DNA of 64,000 nt, from positions 1-64,000 of the forward strand of contig JALSKD010000088.1 of the NCBI GenBank assembly GCA_026989015.1, read 5' to 3'. The translations under genes were made by a program, and so were the position numbers. Position 1 is the first letter of the stretch. Each line of letters opens with the position of its first letter. This DNA is from Gammaproteobacteria bacterium (GTDB lineage: Bacteria; Pseudomonadota; Gammaproteobacteria; GCA-001735895). The notes under the pieces were generated by a model. It was not told the DNA's origin. It was given only the letters and a program-made list of their open reading frames with translations, and did no database searches. Below are positions 60,747-64,000 of the stretch, one piece after another.

Positions 60747-62591
60747 ATGTCCGATATCCAGGATCACCCAACCCAGCCCTTTGATCACAAGGCCTTTCTG
60801 TCCACCGTCAGCCGCATGCCCGGTGTCTACCGGATGATCGATGGCAACGGCCAGGTGATCTATGTCGGCAAGGCCGGCAACCTGCGCAACCGTCTCGCCA
60901 GCTATTTCCGCAGTTCCGGACTGTCGCCCAAGACCCGCTCGATGGTGCGACATATCCAGCGCATCGAAGTGATCCAGACGCGCACGGAGAGCGAAGCGCT
61001 GATTCTCGAAAACGACCTGATCAAGAACCTCAACCCGCGCTACAACATCCTGTTTCGCGATGACAAGAGCTACCCCTACATTCAGCTCACCGATCACGAA
61101 TTCCCGCGCCTGAAGGTCTATCGTGGACCCACGCGGGGCCGCAAGGGGCAGTTTTTCGGGCCCTTTCCCAATGCCGGAGCGATCCGCTACACCATCCATC
61201 ACTTGCAGCGGCTGTTCCGACTGCGTGACTGCGAGGACGCCAGCTTCCGTGGCCGTACCCGTCCCTGCCTGCAATACCAGATCAAGCGCTGCACCGCGCC
61301 CTGCGTTGGCCTGGTCAGCGCGGAGGACTATGGCCGGCAGATCGAGCAGGCCGAGCTGTTCCTCAAGGGACGCAACGAGCAGCTGATCTCCGATCAGGTG
61401 GCGCTGATGGAAGCGGCGGCCGAGGCGCTGGAATTCGAGAAGGCAGCGGAAATCCGCGACCACATCGAGCAGCTCAGGCGGGTGACGGAAAAGCAGTTTG
61501 TGACCGGCTTCAACCAGGATCTGGATGTCGTCGCCTGCGTCATGGAGCAGGACTCTTGCTGCATTCAGGTGTTCATCATTCGAGGCGGCACTTCGCTGGG
61601 CAACAAGCCCTTTTTCATCCGCAGCAAGCTCGACGACCAGCCGCAATCGGTCCTGGAATCCTTCCTGATACAGCATTATTCGCGGCATCCCGCGCCGCGT
61701 GAGATTCTGCTCAATCTGGAACCGGACAACCCGGAGGCACTCCAGCAGGCGCTGGGCGCGGTGACGGGGCAGACGGTGGCACTGCACCACCGGTTGCGCG
61801 GCAAGCGTCGTCAGGCGGTGGCCATGGCCGAACGCAATGCCCGGGAAGCCCTGCAGCGCCATCTGCAGTCAGCGGGAAACTTGGGCCGTCGCTACCGTTC
61901 TCTGGTCGAGTGCCTGGAACTGGATCAGGCACCGCAGCGCATCGAATGCTTCGACATCAGCCATACCCAGGGCGAAGAGACCCGCGCTTCCTGCGTCGTG
62001 TTCGGTCCCGAAGGAGCAATCAAGAGCGACTACCGGCTGTACCGCATCCAGGGCATACAGCCGGGCGACGACTATGGCGCCATGCGCCAGGTACTGACGC
62101 GCCGCTATGGCAAGATGATCGAACAACCGGACAGCCTGCCCAGTCTGGTTCTGATCGACGGAGGCAAGGGTCAGCTGCATGCTGCGCTGGAGGTGCTGGA
62201 CGGACTGGGTGTGTTGAACAAAAGGCCCGATCTGAGGGTGCTCGGTGTCGCCAAGGGGCCCGAGCGTCGCTCCGGCTTCGAGCAAATCATCGATGAACGG
62301 GACCGCGTGCTGCCGATCCCGCTGGACGCACCGGCGCTGCTGCTGATCCAGCAGATCCGCGATGAAGCCCATCGCTTTGCGATCACCGGGCACCGCAAGG
62401 CACGGGGCAGGGCGCGCACCCATTCCACCCTTGAAGACATTCCCGGCGTCGGCGCCCGCCGGCGGCAATTGCTGTTGCAGAAGTTCGGCGGACTTCAGGG
62501 CGTGAAGAAGGCCGGTATCGAGGAGTTGATGCAGATACGCGGCATCAACCGCGAGACGGCCCAGGCGATCTATGATACTTTTCACGGCTGA
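60747..62591 (+). CDS. uvrC: excinuclease ABC subunit C
   Basis: A 614-residue nucleotide-excision nuclease. A GIY-YIG domain (PGVYRMIDGNGQVIYVGKA) makes the 3' cut, the UVR region contacts UvrB (about 210-245), and the RNase-H-like domain makes the 5' cut (FDISHTQGEETRASCVVF, LIDGGKGQL). A helix-hairpin-helix pair closes the protein. It starts 14 bases after uvrY. Confidence 0.98.
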   Translation: MSDIQDHPTQPFDHKAFLSTVSRMPGVYRMIDGNGQVIYVGKAGNLRNRLASYFRSSGLSPKTRSMVRHIQRIEVIQTRTESEALILENDLIKNLNPRYNILFRDDKSYPYIQLTDHEFPRLKVYRGPTRGRKGQFFGPFPNAGAIRYTIHHLQRLFRLRDCEDASFRGRTRPCLQYQIKRCTAPCVGLVSAEDYGRQIEQAELFLKGRNEQLISDQVALMEAAAEALEFEKAAEIRDHIEQLRRVTEKQFVTGFNQDLDVVACVMEQDSCCIQVFIIRGGTSLGNKPFFIRSKLDDQPQSVLESFLIQHYSRHPAPREILLNLEPDNPEALQQALGAVTGQTVALHHRLRGKRRQAVAMAERNAREALQRHLQSAGNLGRRYRSLVECLELDQAPQRIECFDISHTQGEETRASCVVFGPEGAIKSDYRLYRIQGIQPGDDYGAMRQVLTRRYGKMIEQPDSLPSLVLIDGGKGQLHAALEVLDGLGVLNKRPDLRVLGVAKGPERRSGFEQIIDERDRVLPIPLDAPALLLIQQIRDEAHRFAITGHRKARGRARTHSTLEDIPGVGARRRQLLLQKFGGLQGVKKAGIEELMQIRGINRETAQAIYDTFHG

Positions 62592-62609
62592 CAGAGCCTT
62601 GTCCCGCCA

Positions 62610-63170
62610 ATGAAACTGACCCTGCCAACCCTGCTCACCCTGTTCCGCATCGTGCTGATCCCGGTGTTCGTCGTGGTGTTCTACTGGAACGCGCCCTGGG
62701 CACATGTCGTGGCAGCGGTGATCTATGCACTGGCCAGCATTACCGACTGGTTCGATGGCTGGCTGGCGCGTGTGCTGGGACAGGAATCCGCCTTCGGCGC
62801 CTTCCTCGATCCGGTGGCGGACAAGCTGATGGTGGCGGTGGCCATCGTGGTGCTGGTCGAGACACACCCCTCACTCCTGGTGACGCTGCCGGCGCTGATC
62901 ATCATCAGCCGCGAGATTACCGTCTCGGCACTGCGTGAATGGATGGCGGAACTGGGCAACCGCACCGCGGTCAAGGTCAGCTTCATCGGCAAGGCCAAGA
63001 CCACCGCGCAGATGTTCTCCCTGTTTCTGATGATCTGGGAGCGCCCCCTGTGGGGTCTGCCGGTGTTTGAAATCGGCCTGGTGCTGTTCTATGTATCGGC
63101 CCTGCTGACGCTCTATTCGATGATGCTCTATCTGCGCGCGGCCTGGCCGGTGATGATGGAAAATGGCTGA
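62610..63170 (+). CDS. pgsA: CDP-diacylglycerol-glycerol-3-phosphate 3-phosphatidyltransferase
   Basis: A 186-residue membrane enzyme that makes phosphatidylglycerol phosphate. The CDP-alcohol signature DG-x2-AR-x8-G-x3-D-x3-D is complete (DWFDGWLAR, then GAFLDPVADKLM). There are four to five helices. Together with cls and plsX it supplies anionic phospholipids. It ends just before the tRNA cluster. Confidence 0.97.
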   Translation: MKLTLPTLLTLFRIVLIPVFVVVFYWNAPWAHVVAAVIYALASITDWFDGWLARVLGQESAFGAFLDPVADKLMVAVAIVVLVETHPSLLVTLPALIIISREITVSALREWMAELGNRTAVKVSFIGKAKTTAQMFSLFLMIWERPLWGLPVFEIGLVLFYVSALLTLYSMMLYLRAAWPVMMENG

Positions 63171-63214
63171 CCTTCCGGACCCGAAAAAAACCCGGAAAGC
63201 GGTCCAATGATCGC

Positions 63215-63242
63215 TTGACAGCAAGGGGGCAATCGCTAGAAT
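63215..63242 (+). promoter_or_regulatory. tRNA promoter
   Basis: TTGACA (63215-63220), 16 bases, TAGAAT (63237-63242), 12 bases before the tRNA-Gly. A clear sigma-70 promoter for the tRNA cluster. Confidence 0.8.
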
Positions 63243-63254
63243 ACTGCCCACTTC

Positions 63255-63330
63255 GCGGGAATAGCTCAGCTGGTAGAGCACAACCTTGCCAAGGTTGGGG
63301 TCGCGAGTTCGAATCTCGTTTCCCGCTCCA
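63255..63330 (+). tRNA. glyW: tRNA-Gly (anticodon GCC)
   Basis: A 76-base tRNA with acceptor GCGGGAA/TTCCCGC, a D arm with AGCTCAGCTGGTAGAGC, an anticodon loop TTGCCAA (GCC at 63288-63290), a T arm GAGTTCGAATCTC and an encoded CCA. Synteny with E. coli glyW-cysT-leuZ. Confidence 0.98.
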
Positions 63331-63337
63331 AACATCT

Positions 63338-63363
63338 GGCCCCGAACCGCTCGGGGCCTTTTT
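63338..63363 (+). terminator. terminator after tRNA-Gly
   Basis: GGCCCCGA (63338-63345) pairs with TCGGGGCC (63351-63358), followed by five T. It lies between tRNA-Gly and tRNA-Cys, which therefore need either read-through or another promoter; no clear second promoter is visible in the 35 bases that follow. Confidence 0.85.
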
Positions 63364-63399
63364 GTTTGAACTGCAGCAACAGACTTCATACCCGATTAT

Positions 63400-63473
63400 G
63401 GCTGGGTGGCAGAGTGGTTATGCAGCGGCCTGCAAAGCCGTGTACGGCGGTTCGATTCCGCCCTCAGCCTCCA
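63400..63473 (+). tRNA. cysT: tRNA-Cys (anticodon GCA)
   Basis: A 74-base tRNA with acceptor GGCTGGG/CTCAGCC, anticodon GCA at 63432-63434, T arm GCGGTTCGATTCCGC and an encoded CCA. Confidence 0.97.
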
Positions 63474-63565
63474 TTATCGACGACGCGCCTTCGACGGACA
63501 CCCGCACCCGTCCTCCCCTGATGGCGAAGCCTCACCCCACCGGGTGATCGCGCAACAGGCCTCCC

Positions 63566-63652
63566 GCCCGGGTGGCGAAACTGGTAGACGCAAGGGACTT
63601 AAAATCCCTCGGTGGCAACACCGTGCCGGTTCGATTCCGGCCCCGGGCACCA
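63566..63652 (+). tRNA. leuZ: tRNA-Leu (anticodon TAA)
   Basis: An 87-base tRNA with a long variable arm (CGGTGGCAACACCGT), acceptor GCCCGGG/CCCGGGC, anticodon TAA at 63600-63602 and an encoded CCA. Confidence 0.97.
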
Positions 63653-63667
63653 CTTTTGTGCGCGGCT

Positions 63668-63676
63668 TGCTATACT
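63668..63676 (+). promoter_or_regulatory. extended -10 promoter for the diguanylate cyclase gene
   Basis: TG-C-TATACT (63668-63676) lies 30 bases before the ATG and has no -35, as expected for an extended -10. The inverted repeat TCGGGA...TCCCGA (63676-63693) covers the start-site area. Confidence 0.5.
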
Positions 63677-63706
63677 CGGGACAGATTTCCCGACCTTACC
63701 CTGATC

Positions 63707-64000
63707 ATGACCGAACCCGCCACCAAACAGGACAGCGCCAGCGCCAGTGCCGCAGAACATCTGCGCCTGGCGCTGTCGATGATGGGCAAACACGGCCTGC
63801 CACCGATACCGATCAATTACGCGCTGATGTATTTCTATGTCAGCGGTGAAGACCTCGATCTCAACGAGAAGATCGATGAACTGCTGGACAGCCGCAGCGG
63901 CTGGACCCCTGAAGCGGCACAGGAACTGTTCGATTGCCACGTCTGCCAGGGAGACGGGCGCAGCAACGAAGCCCTGCGCGAGGAGCTGCTGGCTACCGTG
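63707..64000 (+). CDS. probable GGDEF diguanylate cyclase, N-terminal part only
   Basis: An open frame of 98 codons from ATG 63707 to the window end, without a stop. After an S/A-rich start, the stretch HGLPPIPINYALMYFYVSGED is the typical N-terminal helix motif of a large family of cytoplasmic GGDEF proteins, whose catalytic domain would lie beyond the edge. The rest is helical. The product name is inference from this motif. Confidence 0.6.
   Translation, partial: MTEPATKQDSASASAAEHLRLALSMMGKHGLPPIPINYALMYFYVSGEDLDLNEKIDELLDSRSGWTPEAAQELFDCHVCQGDGRSNEALREELLATV

Overview
The window reads as chromosomal DNA of a GC-rich gammaproteobacterium. Supporting this are the bamE/fur/recN/nadK/hrcA/grpE/dnaK/dnaJ/dapB block, the yceF/yceD/rpmF/plsX/fabH block, the rne-rluC divergent pair, and the order response regulator-uvrC-pgsA-tRNA-Gly-tRNA-Cys-tRNA-Leu, which is the same as uvrY-uvrC-pgsA-glyW-cysT-leuZ of E. 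coli. The mix of a TAXI-type TRAP transporter, glutathione-dependent formaldehyde oxidation and a soluble formate dehydrogenase suggests a free-living marine or sulfur-oxidiser-like lineage (Chromatiales relatives). That placement is inference. No transposase, integrase, phage gene or CRISPR array was seen.

Layout. 1-391: two copies of a 175-bp-period repeat that carries a tRNA-3'-end-like segment. 392-6937: phhB, a universal stress protein, ftsH, a cardiolipin synthase, a sodium:neurotransmitter-type symporter, ratA and rnfH. 7016-8302: an orphan lipoprotein of unusual composition. 8477-17879: outer-membrane assembly, iron regulation, DNA repair, NAD kinase, heat-shock chaperones and dapB. 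17946-25821: an M48 lipoprotein protease, cmoM, a short form of the large NAD-glutamate dehydrogenase and two divergent aminotransferases. 26028-30202: a TAXI TRAP transporter with its own UspA protein. 30237-37401: a TetR regulator, frmA, frmB and a two-gene NAD-formate dehydrogenase, which together oxidise formaldehyde to CO2. 37405-39739: a three-gene set of unknown function (an Fe/2-oxoglutarate dioxygenase, a large uncharacterised protein and a divergent partner) around a 20-bp palindrome. 39789-48199: HDOD protein, ygfZ, queG, crcB, serS, an envelope protein, a Skp-like chaperone, a YgiQ radical-SAM protein and a small unknown. 48251-55685: rne with a long leader, rluC, a HAD phosphatase, an S49 peptidase and an EAL-HDOD protein. 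55689-56017: an element bounded by perfect 18-bp inverted repeats. 56027-64000: maf, yceD, rpmF, plsX, fabH, a CYTH protein, a GacA/UvrY-type regulator, uvrC, pgsA, three tRNAs and the start of a probable diguanylate cyclase.

How the genes work together. Four stretches are coherent modules: protein quality control (hrcA-grpE-dnaK-dnaJ, ftsH, bamE, Skp, proteases); C1 detoxification with energy recovery (frmA, frmB, fdsGB, fdsA) under a probable TetR operator set inside the frmA promoter; amino-acid deamination (aminotransferase plus glutamate dehydrogenase); and phospholipid/fatty-acid synthesis (plsX, fabH, pgsA, cls). The best candidates for something undescribed are the 37405-39739 gene set, the rtT-like repeat at the left edge, the inverted-repeat element at 55689-56017, and the palindrome just upstream of the GacA-type gene.
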